Positions 24,200-33,324 are shown, numbered from the stretch's first letter. The stretch is DNA of 64,000 nt from Numidum massiliense (GCF_001375555.1 NZ_CTDZ01000009.1:3465758-3529757), one strand, 5' to 3'. Translations and numbers: made by a program. The notes: a model not told the origin generated them from the letters alone.

Positions 24200-26216
24200 C
24201 GGAAAGACAGACAATATATCGGAAGAAGAGATTCAGAAACTGCGCGAGCAGTACGATCCAGAAGCCGCCGGCGATTCGCTGCAGGGCGTCATGAAATGGA
24301 TCGTTTTTACCCTAACTGTCGCTTTTTCACTGTTTCATCTATACGCTGCACACAGCGGGGGCTTTGCCTCGGAAATTCAGCGCTCCATTCACCTCGGGTT
24401 TGCGCTCGTACTCATTTTCCTCGTCCACCCCTTTGCAAAAAGGAAGAAAAAGGGCGGTCAAGTACCGCCGTGGGATACGGCCGTTTCATACAGCCTCGCG
24501 GGTGTCGGCGGTTTTATCGGCTTGTACTGGGTCTTAAACTTTTCTGACCTCATGTCGCGCGCGGGTGCATATACAGCCACGGACTTGACCGTCGCCGTGT
24601 TGGCGATCGTCCTCGTGCTAGAAGCGACACGTCGCGCAGTCGGCATTCCGATTACGATTATCGTTTCACTCTTTTTACTGTACGCTCTCGCTGGACAGTA
24701 CATGCCTGGATTTTTAGGTTTTTCTGGCGTAGAAATCGATCGGCTCGCCTCGCACATGTTTTTTACGACTGAAGGTATTTTAGGTACGCCGCTCGGTGTA
24801 TCGTCGACCTTTATTTTTATGTTTTTACTGTACGGGGCGATGCTAGACAAAACGGGAGTCGGCAATTACTTCAACGACTTAGCGCTCGTCGTCGCCGGAC
24901 GCTTCAGCGGTGGACCGGCAAAAGTTGCCGTATTTTCCAGTGCACTGCAAGGGACGATTAGCGGAAGCTCTGTCGGAAACGTCGTGACGACCGGTTCCTA
25001 TACCATCCCGTTAATGAAGAAACTCGGCTACCGCAAAGAATTTGCCGGCGCGGTGGAAGCGGCGGCGTCGACGGGCGGGCAGCTCATGCCTCCCGTCATG
25101 GGTGCGGCGGCGTTTATTATGGCCGAGTTTACACGCATTCCGTACTGGGATATCGTCATTGCAGCTTCGATTCCTGCCGTGTTGTACTTTACGGGCATTA
25201 TTATTATGACCCACTACGAAGCGAAGCGACTCGGTCTGCGCGGAATGACGAAGGAAGAGTTGCCCAACCCGCTCGACGTGTTGAAGCGCGCTTACTTGCT
25301 CTTGCCGATCGTTGTCATGATTTATTTGTTGGCGACAGGCTATACGCCGATGTTCGCAGCGCTGTACGGCATTTATACGGCAGCGGCGATCGGATTCTTG
25401 CAAGAGTTGATTAAGCACGTCAAACAGGATGGCTTCCTCAAAGGAATCGGCGGGGCGATCGTTGCGACGATTAAGTTGTTCATCGAAGCTCTCGCCTCTG
25501 GTGGCCGGACAGCGATGTCTGTCGCCATCGCCTGTGGGGCGGCGGGAATGATCGTCGGGGTCGTCACGTTGACGGGGCTCGGCTTGAAGTTCGGTACGGG
25601 TATCGTTACGCTCGCTGGTGGCAGTGTCGCCTTGGCACTCATTTTGACGATGGTGTCGAGCCTGCTCCTCGGGATGGGGATCCCGACGACGGCGAACTAC
25701 ATTATTACGTCGACAGTTGCCGCACCGGTGCTCATTCAGATGGGTTTTCCGTTGCTCGCTGCGCACATGTTCGTCTTCTACTTCGGCATTGTCGCCGATA
25801 TTACGCCGCCGGTAGCGTTGGCCGCGTTCGCCGCTTCGGGCATTAGCCGCGGCGATCCCTTAAAGACGGGTGTACAGTCCACGCGATTAGCGATCGCTGC
25901 GTTTATGATTCCGTACATTTTCGTCTTTTCGCCGCAAATGCTGTTAATCGACACGACGTGGTCCGAGGCAGCGCTCGTCTTCGTCAGTTCGACGATCGGC
26001 ATGCTCGGTGTCGGCGCCGGTATGATCGGTTACTGGCAAAAGAAATTGCACCCGCTCCTACGCCTCGTGACGATTGTGGGCGGCGTCTTGATCGTCGTCC
26101 CGGAATGGAAATCGTCACTCGGCGGGTTAGCGATCTTAGTCGCCGTTTGGTGTTACCAGCGGTGGATACAAAAAGTAGATAGCGACAGCGGCGCTCCAGT
26201 GACTCTCAGTCAGTAA
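24189..26216 (+). CDS. TRAP transporter permease, 4TM-12TM fusion
   Basis: The small (DctQ-like) and large (DctM-like) membrane subunits are fused, as is usual with TAXI systems. The DctM part shows the repeats FSGGPAKVAVFSSALQGTISGSSVGNV, the GSYTIPLMKKLGY block, STGGQLMPPVMGAAAFIMAE, and GMGIPTTANYIITS with VADITPPVALAAFAASGI. Transport is driven by a cation gradient. The start is GTG at 24189: GGGAGGTG is positioned for it, it overlaps the DUF1850 end, and the in-frame ATG 100 bp upstream has no such site. The length is about 675 aa. A strong hairpin follows. Confidence 0.95.
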   Translation: MADNGKTDNISEEEIQKLREQYDPEAAGDSLQGVMKWIVFTLTVAFSLFHLYAAHSGGFASEIQRSIHLGFALVLIFLVHPFAKRKKKGGQVPPWDTAVSYSLAGVGGFIGLYWVLNFSDLMSRAGAYTATDLTVAVLAIVLVLEATRRAVGIPITIIVSLFLLYALAGQYMPGFLGFSGVEIDRLASHMFFTTEGILGTPLGVSSTFIFMFLLYGAMLDKTGVGNYFNDLALVVAGRFSGGPAKVAVFSSALQGTISGSSVGNVVTTGSYTIPLMKKLGYRKEFAGAVEAAASTGGQLMPPVMGAAAFIMAEFTRIPYWDIVIAASIPAVLYFTGIIIMTHYEAKRLGLRGMTKEELPNPLDVLKRAYLLLPIVVMIYLLATGYTPMFAALYGIYTAAAIGFLQELIKHVKQDGFLKGIGGAIVATIKLFIEALASGGRTAMSVAIACGAAGMIVGVVTLTGLGLKFGTGIVTLAGGSVALALILTMVSSLLLGMGIPTTANYIITSTVAAPVLIQMGFPLLAAHMFVFYFGIVADITPPVALAAFAASGISRGDPLKTGVQSTRLAIAAFMIPYIFVFSPQMLLIDTTWSEAALVFVSSTIGMLGVGAGMIGYWQKKLHPLLRLVTIVGGVLIVVPEWKSSLGGLAILVAVWCYQRWIQKVDSDSGAPVTLSQ

Positions 26217-26250
26217 AGGTAGTCCTATCAGTAATAGCAACTCAACCACA

Positions 26251-26282
26251 ACAATCGCACAGGAGGAATCCTGTGCGATTGT
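26251..26282 (+). terminator. Perfect 14-bp hairpin after the TRAP operon
   Basis: ACAATCGCACAGGA (26251-26264) pairs perfectly with TCCTGTGCGATTGT (26269-26282), tetraloop GGAA. The following bases are only moderately T-rich, so it may act as a terminator or as message protection. Confidence 0.7.
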
Positions 26283-26324
26283 TTACGTTATTCGTGTCGG
26301 ATCGCACGCCATTTTTCGGCTTGT

Positions 26325-26352
26325 TCCATTCGCGCGATGAATTTGCTATAAT
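26325..26352 (+). promoter_or_regulatory. Extended -10 promoter for the phosphate-transport pair
   Basis: TGCTATAAT (26344-26352) is a perfect extended -10. The -35 (TTCCAT, 16 bp upstream) is poor, as tolerated by extended -10 promoters. Confidence 0.5.
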
Positions 26353-26410
26353 CCTTGTTGAACGGCAAATGTCAAAAACGAACGTCATATCATATGGAGG
26401 ATGCTGTTGC

Positions 26411-27031
26411 ATGATTTTTTCCGCGAAAAAGGACGTATTTTTGGAGATGCTTTCATCAATTGCCGAAAATGTAAAGGAATCGGCACATTTTTTTGTGGAT
26501 TTCACGATTCGAAATGAAAACGATCTGAAGCAATTCGCAAAGACGATGAAGGAGTTTGAAACGAAAGGGGATACGTTCGTCCACGACATTATTGTGACGT
26601 TGAATAAAACGTTTATTACTTCCCTCGAACGGGAAGATATTTTAGCGCTGGCGATCGCCATGGACGATATTCTCGACGGGATGGAGCAGTTTTCGTCGCG
26701 CCTAGAAATATACAACATTACGCAAATCGACGACATTATGGTTCAATTCAGCGAGAAAATTCTCGCGAGCACGGCCGAAGTCGCAAAATCGACGAAGCTG
26801 CTCGACCGGAAACAGTTGATGGACATCCGCCCGCACGTCATAAAAATAAACGATATTGAATCGGAATGTGATACGTTACTGCGCGACGGTCTAAAGAACT
26901 TGTTCGCGACGGAAAAAGACCCGATTAAAATTATCCAATACAAAGAGTTGTACGAGACGCTCGAGGGTATTTCTGACAGCTGCGAAGACGCCGCCGACAC
27001 CTTAGAGACAATCATTATGAGAAACGTGTAA
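26411..27031 (+). CDS. DUF47 family (PhoU-like) protein paired with PiT
   Basis: The 206-aa product is all-helical and charged, with FSAKKDVFLEMLSSIAENV at the N-terminus and AMDDILDGMEQFSSRLEIYN in the middle; the latter is the acidic DUF47/PhoU metal-binding region. DUF47 proteins are cytoplasmic partners of low-affinity PiT phosphate transporters. It ends 14 bp before the PiT gene, which supports that role. The start at 26411 has GGAGG 11 bases ahead; an in-frame GTG far upstream would run into the previous hairpin. Confidence 0.9.
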   Translation: MIFSAKKDVFLEMLSSIAENVKESAHFFVDFTIRNENDLKQFAKTMKEFETKGDTFVHDIIVTLNKTFITSLEREDILALAIAMDDILDGMEQFSSRLEIYNITQIDDIMVQFSEKILASTAEVAKSTKLLDRKQLMDIRPHVIKINDIESECDTLLRDGLKNLFATEKDPIKIIQYKELYETLEGISDSCEDAADTLETIIMRNV

Positions 27032-27045
27032 GGAGTCCGTAGTTG

Positions 27046-28047
27046 ATGGATACAACGTTACTACTTATCGTTTTAATCGTCGTTTTTGCGCTCGCCTTTG
27101 ATTTCATTAACGGTTTTCACGACACGGCGAACGCCATAGCGACGTCTGTTTCGACCCGGGCGCTTCATCCGCGCGTCGCAGTCATATTAGCTGCTGTCAT
27201 GAACTTTGCCGGCGCACTGACGTTTACGGGTGTGGCGCAAACGGTCACGGAAGACATTGTCGACCCTTTTACGATTAGTAACGGCATGGTCGTCGTACTG
27301 GCCGCGTTAATTTCTGCGATCTTTTGGAACTTGCTCACGTGGTATTTCGGTATCCCGAGTAGTTCCTCGCACGCGCTCATCGGTTCGGTCGCCGGGGCGG
27401 CCATTGCTTCGGCTGGTGTCGATGCGATCCATTTCAAAGGTTTTTTGAAAATTATTGAATCTCTTGTTTTTTCACCGTTCATTGCGTTATTTCTCGGCTT
27501 TATCATGATGCGCGGCATCGGTTATGTTTTCAGAAATTTCGACCTGGTAAATACGAATCGCAAGTTCCGTTACTGTCAAATATTTACTGCTGCCTTGCAG
27601 TCGTTTTCCCATGGGACGAACGACGCCCAAAAAGTGATGGGTATTATTACGATTGCCTTAATCGTCGGCGGTTATCATACGACTGCTGACATTCCGCTGT
27701 GGGTACGAGTAGCCGCCGCTCTCGCCATGGGCATAGGGACGTCGGTCGGCGGATGGAAAATTATCAAAACAGTTGGTGGAAAAATTACGAAGTTGAAGCC
27801 AGTCAACGGGGTGGCCGCCGATTTAACGTCTGCCATCATTATTTTTGGCTTTACAGCGCTCAAGCTACCAGTTAGTACGACGCACGTCATTTCTTCTGCG
27901 ATTATGGGGGTCGGCGCGGCCAAGCGGGTGCGCGGCGTGAAGTGGGGCGTCGCCGGACGCATTGTCGTGACGTGGATTATCACCCTCCCTATGTCGGCGC
28001 TCATTGCAGGGCTCACATATTGGCTGTTGTCGACTTTCGTGTTCTGA
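27046..28047 (+). CDS. pit: Inorganic phosphate transporter, PiT family
   Basis: The protein is a low-affinity cation-coupled phosphate carrier. The two family repeats are GFHDTANAIATSVSTRAL (about residues 22-39) and SHGTNDAQKVMGII (about 186-199), each with the conserved phosphate-binding Asn/Asp, and PVSTTHVISSAIMGVG follows near residue 270. About ten hydrophobic segments fit the family. The length is 333 aa. The ATG at 27046 has AAGGAG 11 bases ahead; a TTG directly before it is also in frame. It is co-transcribed with the DUF47 gene. Confidence 0.95.
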   Translation: MDTTLLLIVLIVVFALAFDFINGFHDTANAIATSVSTRALHPRVAVILAAVMNFAGALTFTGVAQTVTEDIVDPFTISNGMVVVLAALISAIFWNLLTWYFGIPSSSSHALIGSVAGAAIASAGVDAIHFKGFLKIIESLVFSPFIALFLGFIMMRGIGYVFRNFDLVNTNRKFRYCQIFTAALQSFSHGTNDAQKVMGIITIALIVGGYHTTADIPLWVRVAAALAMGIGTSVGGWKIIKTVGGKITKLKPVNGVAADLTSAIIIFGFTALKLPVSTTHVISSAIMGVGAAKRVRGVKWGVAGRIVVTWIITLPMSALIAGLTYWLLSTFVF

Positions 28048-28168
28048 AACTTTTATTGCTGTCATACGTCTTAATATATAGGCAGCCGTGTGTGCGCTAT
28101 ATGAATAAAATGTGTATCGCTATTCCAGCTAATTTGGGGTAGAATGCAGGTGCAGGAGGTTATGCCCC

Positions 28169-30802
28169 ATGAACGATACGACGCATTCCGTAGCGAATCG
28201 GAAAGCATTGAAAGGGCGAAAAAAGAAACGCGATCTTAAACAACCGGAGCAAAAACCGGGTCGCAAAAAAAAGCGGCGCTTTATAAAATGGGCAGCACTC
28301 GTCATTATCGCTTCCATTTTTTTAGTGATGGTCGGGTGTTCTGCGGTCATTTTAGCTGGTAACTACGTCGTCGACGAGGAGAAGCTCGCCATGCCGCAAA
28401 CATCGGTATTTCTCGACAAAAAAGGGAAAGAGTTTGGGCAGCAAGGGGAAGAAGACCGCGAATACGTCAATATATCTGACACGCCGGAATACCTCGGGCA
28501 AGCGTTTATCGCTGTAGAGGACAAGCGGTTTATGGATCACTTCGGGGTCGACCCAAAAGGCGTCATGCGTGCCGTTTGGATCGACATTAAGAGTGGGAGT
28601 CTCGCCGAAGGGGCGAGTACGATTACGATGCAATTAGCGCGTAACGTCTTTTTAACGCAGGACAAAGATTTTAGTCGCAAATTCAAAGAGATGCTGATCG
28701 CGATTAATTTGGAGCAAAATTACACGAAGGATCAAATACTGGAAATGTACATGAACCAAATATATTTTGGGCATGGAAAGTACGGCGTGGAGACAGCTGC
28801 GCAATGGTTTTTCGGAAAGACGGTGCGGACGGACGGCAAGCAACCGACCATCACGCTCAGTGAAGCGGCGATGTTAGCCGGTGTGCCGAACGGGCCGGAA
28901 ATATTTTCACCGAAGAAAAACTTAGACAACGCGATCAAGCGGCGCAACCTCGTCTTAGCACAGATGGCAGATGCCGGCTTTATAACAAAGGAAGAAAAAG
29001 AACAAGCGATGGCAGAAAAAGTGACACTCGCTTCCGACAAAAAAGGCGGCAACAAATACGAGGCATACCTCGATGTCGTGCGCAAGGAAGCAAAAGAGCG
29101 GTACGGATTGGACGAGGATGAACTGAACCGCGGCGGCTATCGCATTTATACGAACTTAAACCGTCAAGCGCAAAAAGCGGCCGAAAAAGCTTACAAAAAC
29201 GACGAATTATTCCCGCCTAACGGCGAACACGGTAAGGTCGAGAGCGGGATGACGATGATGAATGTGAAGACGGGGGAGATCGTCGCTGTCGCCGGGGGCC
29301 GCAAATACGAAGTGGGAAACTTCAACCGCGCCACTGCTCGCGTGCAACCGGGATCGACGATGAAGCCGCTCGCTTCGTACGGGCCGGCGCTCGAATATAA
29401 CGGGATGACGCCGTACGATATTGTAGACGACACGCCGATCGAGAAAGACGGGAAGCCGTACCCGCAAAACTACAATAACGGTGCGTACAGCGGTAAAGAA
29501 TATATGATCGACGCGCTGAAAAAGTCGGATAACGCTGCCGCCGTACGCTTGTTACACGACGTCGTCGGGGTGAAAAACGGCTATAAGTTTGCCTCGAACT
29601 TGGGCTTAAAAATTGACGAAAAGTTTAACAACGATGAAGCGTACAGTTTGACGCTCGGCGGCAACGAAGTGTCGACGCTAGAAATGGCACAAGCGTACAG
29701 CGCCTTCGCCAATAAAGGGGTGATGGTCGAAGGACACGCCATCGATAAAATCGAACGGTCCGACGGTTCCGGAGTCTCAGTTGACGACCCGCAAGTGAAA
29801 GAAGTGATGAGTGCGCAGACAGCGTACTACATGACGACGATGCTACAGGCGGTCGTCAACGAAGGGACGGGGATCGCCGCCCAAATTCCCGGACGGGAAG
29901 TCGCCGGTAAAACAGGAACGACCGACTCGGAAGCGCGCCTCTGGTTCGTCGGCTACACGCCGCAGTATGTCACCGCCCTTTACTTTGGGCGCGACGAGGA
30001 CACGACCTATCCCGTTGGTGGGGATAGCAGCGGGCCTGCGCGTCTCTTTTCGATCATTATGGCCGAGGCGTTAGAAGGGATGCCTGCCGAAAGCTTTACT
30101 AAACCGGACAACGTGAAGAAAGTCGTGAAGCCGGTCGAGTTGCGCAAAGTAACTGACTTACGAGCGAGTTACGATGCCGAGAGCGGACAAGTGTCCCTTA
30201 GCTGGACGGCGAACGACAACCGGGTCAGCTATGAAATATACCGCTCGGAAGGTAGTGGCAGCGCGAGCAAGATCGGCGATACGAGTGGCGGTAGCTATAC
30301 GGACAGCAGCATCGACGTCCCGAAAGCGGGCGGACTGTTTGGCGCCAAAGAGAAGACGTACCACTACTATCTCGTGCCGGTAAACCCGGACAGTGGGGAA
30401 AAAGGCGATAAATCGAATTCTGCGACGGTCGTCGTTACACCGCTAGAGGACAAGCAGGAAGAGGAGCCAGACGAGGACGAGAAGAAGGACACTCCTGAGG
30501 AAGAAAAACCGGATGAGCAGGAAGAACCCGGGGATGTCGAGCAGCCAGGCGACGATCAAGGTGACCAAGGAGAAGACGAACAACCTGGGGACGAGCAGCC
30601 GCCGGGCGATGATGGCGATGATGGCGACGATGGCGACGGCGGTGACGGCGGTGACGGCGGTGATGGGGGCGACAAGGAGCAGCCTCCTGTTGACGTCAAA
30701 CCGCCCGGACAGAAGCAGCCGCCGGTCAGGCAAAAACCACCGGGTCAAAGTCAACAACCCGGAGCCAATAGTCAAGGAAATAAACAAATCGACGGCGAGT
30801 AA
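28169..30802 (+). CDS. Class A penicillin-binding protein (PBP1A type) with FN3 domain and acidic Gly/Asp tail
   Basis: This is a bifunctional peptidoglycan synthase. A Lys/Arg-rich cytoplasmic N-terminus (residues 1-40) leads into one membrane helix (about 41-63). The glycosyltransferase domain has EDKRFMDHFGVDPKG with the catalytic Glu, GASTITMQLARN and KEMLIAINLE. The transpeptidase motifs are SxxK in PGSTMKPLAS (Ser near 400), SxN in KKSDNAAA and KTG in AGKTGTTDSEA. A fibronectin type III domain follows (about 660-745), then a ~130-residue tail of Glu/Asp, GDDGD repeats and Pro/Gln. The ribosome site is CAGGAGGT. It resembles PonA in layout, but the usual recU neighbour is missing. Confidence 0.95.
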   Translation: MNDTTHSVANRKALKGRKKKRDLKQPEQKPGRKKKRRFIKWAALVIIASIFLVMVGCSAVILAGNYVVDEEKLAMPQTSVFLDKKGKEFGQQGEEDREYVNISDTPEYLGQAFIAVEDKRFMDHFGVDPKGVMRAVWIDIKSGSLAEGASTITMQLARNVFLTQDKDFSRKFKEMLIAINLEQNYTKDQILEMYMNQIYFGHGKYGVETAAQWFFGKTVRTDGKQPTITLSEAAMLAGVPNGPEIFSPKKNLDNAIKRRNLVLAQMADAGFITKEEKEQAMAEKVTLASDKKGGNKYEAYLDVVRKEAKERYGLDEDELNRGGYRIYTNLNRQAQKAAEKAYKNDELFPPNGEHGKVESGMTMMNVKTGEIVAVAGGRKYEVGNFNRATARVQPGSTMKPLASYGPALEYNGMTPYDIVDDTPIEKDGKPYPQNYNNGAYSGKEYMIDALKKSDNAAAVRLLHDVVGVKNGYKFASNLGLKIDEKFNNDEAYSLTLGGNEVSTLEMAQAYSAFANKGVMVEGHAIDKIERSDGSGVSVDDPQVKEVMSAQTAYYMTTMLQAVVNEGTGIAAQIPGREVAGKTGTTDSEARLWFVGYTPQYVTALYFGRDEDTTYPVGGDSSGPARLFSIIMAEALEGMPAESFTKPDNVKKVVKPVELRKVTDLRASYDAESGQVSLSWTANDNRVSYEIYRSEGSGSASKIGDTSGGSYTDSSIDVPKAGGLFGAKEKTYHYYLVPVNPDSGEKGDKSNSATVVVTPLEDKQEEEPDEDEKKDTPEEEKPDEQEEPGDVEQPGDDQGDQGEDEQPGDEQPPGDDGDDGDDGDGGDGGDGGDGGDKEQPPVDVKPPGQKQPPVRQKPPGQSQQPGANSQGNKQIDGE
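30605..30672 (+). repeat. GAT/GGC triplet repeat coding a Gly-Asp run in the PBP tail
   Basis: Repeated GATGGC and GGTGAC units encode GDDGDD then GDGGDGGDGG. This triplet tract is prone to slippage and may vary in length between strains. Confidence 0.75.
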
Positions 30803-30914
30803 GCCCCCTTGTAAATAGACACCAGCTGGCTCACTAAGTTGCGGCTTATCTTTATGTTGCGTTCGAAATGGCGGTGACGGGTATCAAAACTACCTTCGAA
30901 CCGCTAACTGCGAG

Positions 30915-30972
30915 GCCTCAGTCCCCATTATGGACTGAGGCTTCCCCATCATGGACTGAGGCTTCCCCATTA
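30915..30972. repeat. Hairpin plus 21-bp tandem repeat
   Basis: GCCTCAGTCC (30915-30924) is the inverted copy of GGACTGAGGC (30932-30941). The second arm is part of a 21-bp unit present twice (30931-30951 and 30952-30972) with one difference. The block could form a terminator-like fold after the PBP gene or alternate pairings before the binding-protein gene. Confidence 0.8.
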
Positions 30973-31031
30973 AGGGACTGCTGTTTCCTATTCTCAATAA
31001 TATTGCCGACATAGAGACGGAGAGGATTGTC

Positions 31032-32057
31032 GTGAAGAGAGCAGCACTGTTTGCTTGTGTATGGCTAACGGTCATGTTAGGCGGTTGTACGTTTGGACAA
31101 GCCGAATCCCAAGTAGCGACAACCGAAAGTACGGGCGGTGGTACCGTGCGCGTATGGATTGCGGGCGAACAATTTCCCCTCAAGGCGTTCCAAGCGTTTA
31201 CCGAGGCGACGGGCATCGCGGTGCAACCCCAATTTGGCGACGAACGCGACTTTGTGCGTCAAGTGCTACAACATAAAGGGCAACCACAGGCCGATCTGTT
31301 TTGGAGCGACAATGCGCTCGACTTAGCCGTCTTGGCCGGGCGCGGCGCTTTTGAGGCATATCGCTCGCCCCATGCGGCAAAAATCCCGAGTACAGCGAAA
31401 GACAGTGACGGATTGTGGTACGGACTAACCGAGCGACGGCTCGCATTATTATATAAGCCGGCGAAACTTTCCGATGACAAGGTGCCAAAGACGCTTGATC
31501 AACTCGAGCAGTTTGCACATAAAGGTAAGATTGGCGTGCCCGCACCTTCTTCGTCACTTTGGACGAGCGCAGGTGCGGCGATCGTCCCAGTCCAAGGTGA
31601 GTTTGGGATGCAAAGTTTTTTTAGCGGGCTCAAAGAATGGAACGTTTATTTCGCCAAGGAAGACCCGCCGGGCGCGGCACTCGTGTTGGAGGAAAAAGTA
31701 CCGTTACTGTTGTCGACGAGTGAACAGGCGTTGCGCCACATGAGCAAACAGCGGAAAGACGCGAAACATACAAAAGACGCGGCACTTCGCATACAGCCGC
31801 TCGTTGCCGACAACGGCGAGCCGCTCAACGTTACGACTGGGATCGGTATATTGAGGGGCACAGAAAAGAAAAAGGAAGCAGAGCAATTCATCGATTTTAT
31901 GCTGCGTGAACAAAATCGGAGTGACCTAGCGACCGCGCGCATGCACGAAGCACTCGCTTCAACCGGACCGGCTTCGCGTCTGCACCCGGATGAAATGGTG
32001 CAACTTTCGCCCCTCATCGCTCATTACCTTGCCGTCAGTTTCCCCGATGCCCCCTAA
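31032..32057 (+). CDS. Iron(III)-type ABC solute-binding lipoprotein (orphan)
   Basis: The signal sequence ends in the lipobox MLGGCTFG (Cys about 19). The mature part shows the type of Fe3+/thiamine/spermidine binding fold (FbpA-like): TVRVWIAGEQFPLKAFQAFTEATGI, then ADLFWSDNALDLAVLAGRG, and GLWYGLTERRLALLYKPAKL, where Tyr residues could bind iron. The length of 341 aa is normal. The start is GTG with GGAGAGG upstream. No permease or ATPase gene is adjacent, so it must share a distant transporter, or it acts as a sensor. The ligand is an inference. Confidence 0.8.
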   Translation: MKRAALFACVWLTVMLGGCTFGQAESQVATTESTGGGTVRVWIAGEQFPLKAFQAFTEATGIAVQPQFGDERDFVRQVLQHKGQPQADLFWSDNALDLAVLAGRGAFEAYRSPHAAKIPSTAKDSDGLWYGLTERRLALLYKPAKLSDDKVPKTLDQLEQFAHKGKIGVPAPSSSLWTSAGAAIVPVQGEFGMQSFFSGLKEWNVYFAKEDPPGAALVLEEKVPLLLSTSEQALRHMSKQRKDAKHTKDAALRIQPLVADNGEPLNVTTGIGILRGTEKKKEAEQFIDFMLREQNRSDLATARMHEALASTGPASRLHPDEMVQLSPLIAHYLAVSFPDAP

Positions 32058-32122
32058 TCATGATCTCGCTCCCCGGACATACAATGGTTGTATAAAGCCC
32101 TTATTATAGGGGGGGGGAAGTG

Positions 32123-32695
32123 ATGAGTTATTTAATTCTAGCCTTGTTTTCGTACGCGTTAGGGGTGACCCCATCTGCACTATTGCTCAATGTACGGCAA
32201 GGGAGGTTAGGGCGTGCGCGGTTGTCACGTCACTACGTCCCGTCCTCACAGCGCTTTACGGTAGCAGGTCTCGATTTTTTGAAGGGGGTAGCCGCGACGT
32301 TAATCGGTCTATTCGTCGCCGGTTGGGGCGGCGCGTGTACGGCTGCCGTAGCCGTGAACGCTGGCGGCGTGTTTCCGCCGTCGGTCGCGGCGACACCAGG
32401 TGCGCGAACGACAGGGACGGCGGCTGGTTCGTTGCTAATCCTTAGCCCGTTACTGCTGTTAGCGGGAGTGGTCACCTTCGTGCTCGTGTTGTACTTTACC
32501 CAATACTTGTCCCTCTCGACAGCGCTCAGTACGGTCGTGGTCATGATTCTCAGTTTTTTCATACGGCCGTCTTGGTTTATTCTCGTTGTCATCTTACTAT
32601 TAGGTTTGGGTGTCCTTTATTTACACCGCAACAGCTATGCCCGCTTTATGAGGGGAAAAGAGCCGGTTTATCCTATTCGTCGCTGGTTGCGATGA
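32123..32695 (+). CDS. Divergent PlsY-like membrane protein
   Basis: The 190-aa protein has about five hydrophobic segments and keeps traces of the PlsY acyl-phosphate:glycerol-3-phosphate acyltransferase layout: YLILALFSYALGVTPSALLL at the N-terminus, DFLKGVAATLIGLF (compare the PlsY DxxKG), and a C-terminal YLHRNSYARFMRGKEPVYPIRRW like the PlsY HRxNIxRLxxGxE end. The catalytic SGNxGATNxxR and GGKG motifs are absent, so acyl transfer is doubtful. A GGGGGGGAAG site precedes the ATG. It could be a pseudo-enzyme or a distinct membrane family. Confidence 0.6.
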   Translation: MSYLILALFSYALGVTPSALLLNVRQGRLGRARLSRHYVPSSQRFTVAGLDFLKGVAATLIGLFVAGWGGACTAAVAVNAGGVFPPSVAATPGARTTGTAAGSLLILSPLLLLAGVVTFVLVLYFTQYLSLSTALSTVVVMILSFFIRPSWFILVVILLLGLGVLYLHRNSYARFMRGKEPVYPIRRWLR

Positions 32696-32848
32696 GGGGT
32701 ATTTGTTCGAGTTAAAGTTGACCTGCGGTGAAAAAGTGACGGAGTAGTGTCGCCTATCGTCAACGGTTGGCGACTTTTCTTTTTTCCGTATACAATGGAA
32801 GTACGTTTTGCCGCGTAAATTGGACAAGTTGACAGGGAGGCTTTCTCA

Positions 32849-33211
32849 TTGAGTAAACTAAAAATGTATGAGTATCCGCGGTGCGGGACGTGCCGCAAGG
32901 CAAAAAAGTTTCTCGACGCACACAGCGTTGCCTATACGACGCAACAGATCGTCCAGCAACCGCCGTCTAAGCCTGAGCTCGCCGAGTTAGTCGCCAAAAG
33001 TGGCTTGCCGCTGAAGAAATTTTTCAATACGTCGGGCAAATTGTACCGGGAACTTAACATGAAAGAAAAGGTAAACGTGCTTAGCGAAGATGAGCTGTTA
33101 GAGTTATTAGCCGCGCACGGCATGTTAATTAAGCGCCCGATTGTAACCGATGGCGTGAAAGTGACTGTCGGTTTTAACGAAGAGACTTTCAAGGAGATGT
33201 GGTTGGTTTAA
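32849..33211 (+). CDS. ArsC/Spx-family protein, YusI-like
   Basis: The 120-aa thioredoxin-fold protein has MYEYPRCGTCRKAKKFLD with a CxxC at about residues 12-15, a following helix and the RPIVTDGVKVTVGF C-terminal block. This matches the YusI/YffB branch rather than Spx itself, which carries RNA-polymerase-contact residues and a different C-terminus. Its biochemical role is unknown. The start is TTG with GGGAGG nine bases ahead. In B. subtilis yusI sits next to gcvH and the fad genes; here gcvH lies 1.4 kb downstream, so part of that neighbourhood is kept. Confidence 0.85.
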   Translation: MSKLKMYEYPRCGTCRKAKKFLDAHSVAYTTQQIVQQPPSKPELAELVAKSGLPLKKFFNTSGKLYRELNMKEKVNVLSEDELLELLAAHGMLIKRPIVTDGVKVTVGFNEETFKEMWLV

Positions 33212-33273
33212 CGCGATTTGCAACCGTTTTACCTAGCCAAATATGCGGCTTCCGACTGAGAATGGTTACCTTA

Positions 33274-33288
33274 TTATAATCATTATAA
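33274..33288. promoter_or_regulatory. PerR box
   Basis: TTATAATCATTATAA is a perfect 7-1-7 palindrome identical to the B. subtilis PerR consensus TTATAATnATTATAA. It ends seven bases before the -35 of the peroxiredoxin promoter. PerR would be displaced by peroxide. Confidence 0.85.
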
Positions 33289-33295
33289 AATAGTA

Positions 33296-33324
33296 TTGAC
33301 TTTAATCCTCAGTCGTGCTATCTT
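33296..33324 (+). promoter_or_regulatory. Peroxiredoxin promoter
   Basis: TTGACT and TATCTT are separated by 17 bp, with an extended TGC before the -10. The leader to the chosen start is about 160 nt. Confidence 0.7.

Noticed and set aside
30605-30672. CRISPR-like or minisatellite element
   Set aside because: The repeats are in-frame triplets coding a Gly-Asp tail of the penicillin-binding protein.
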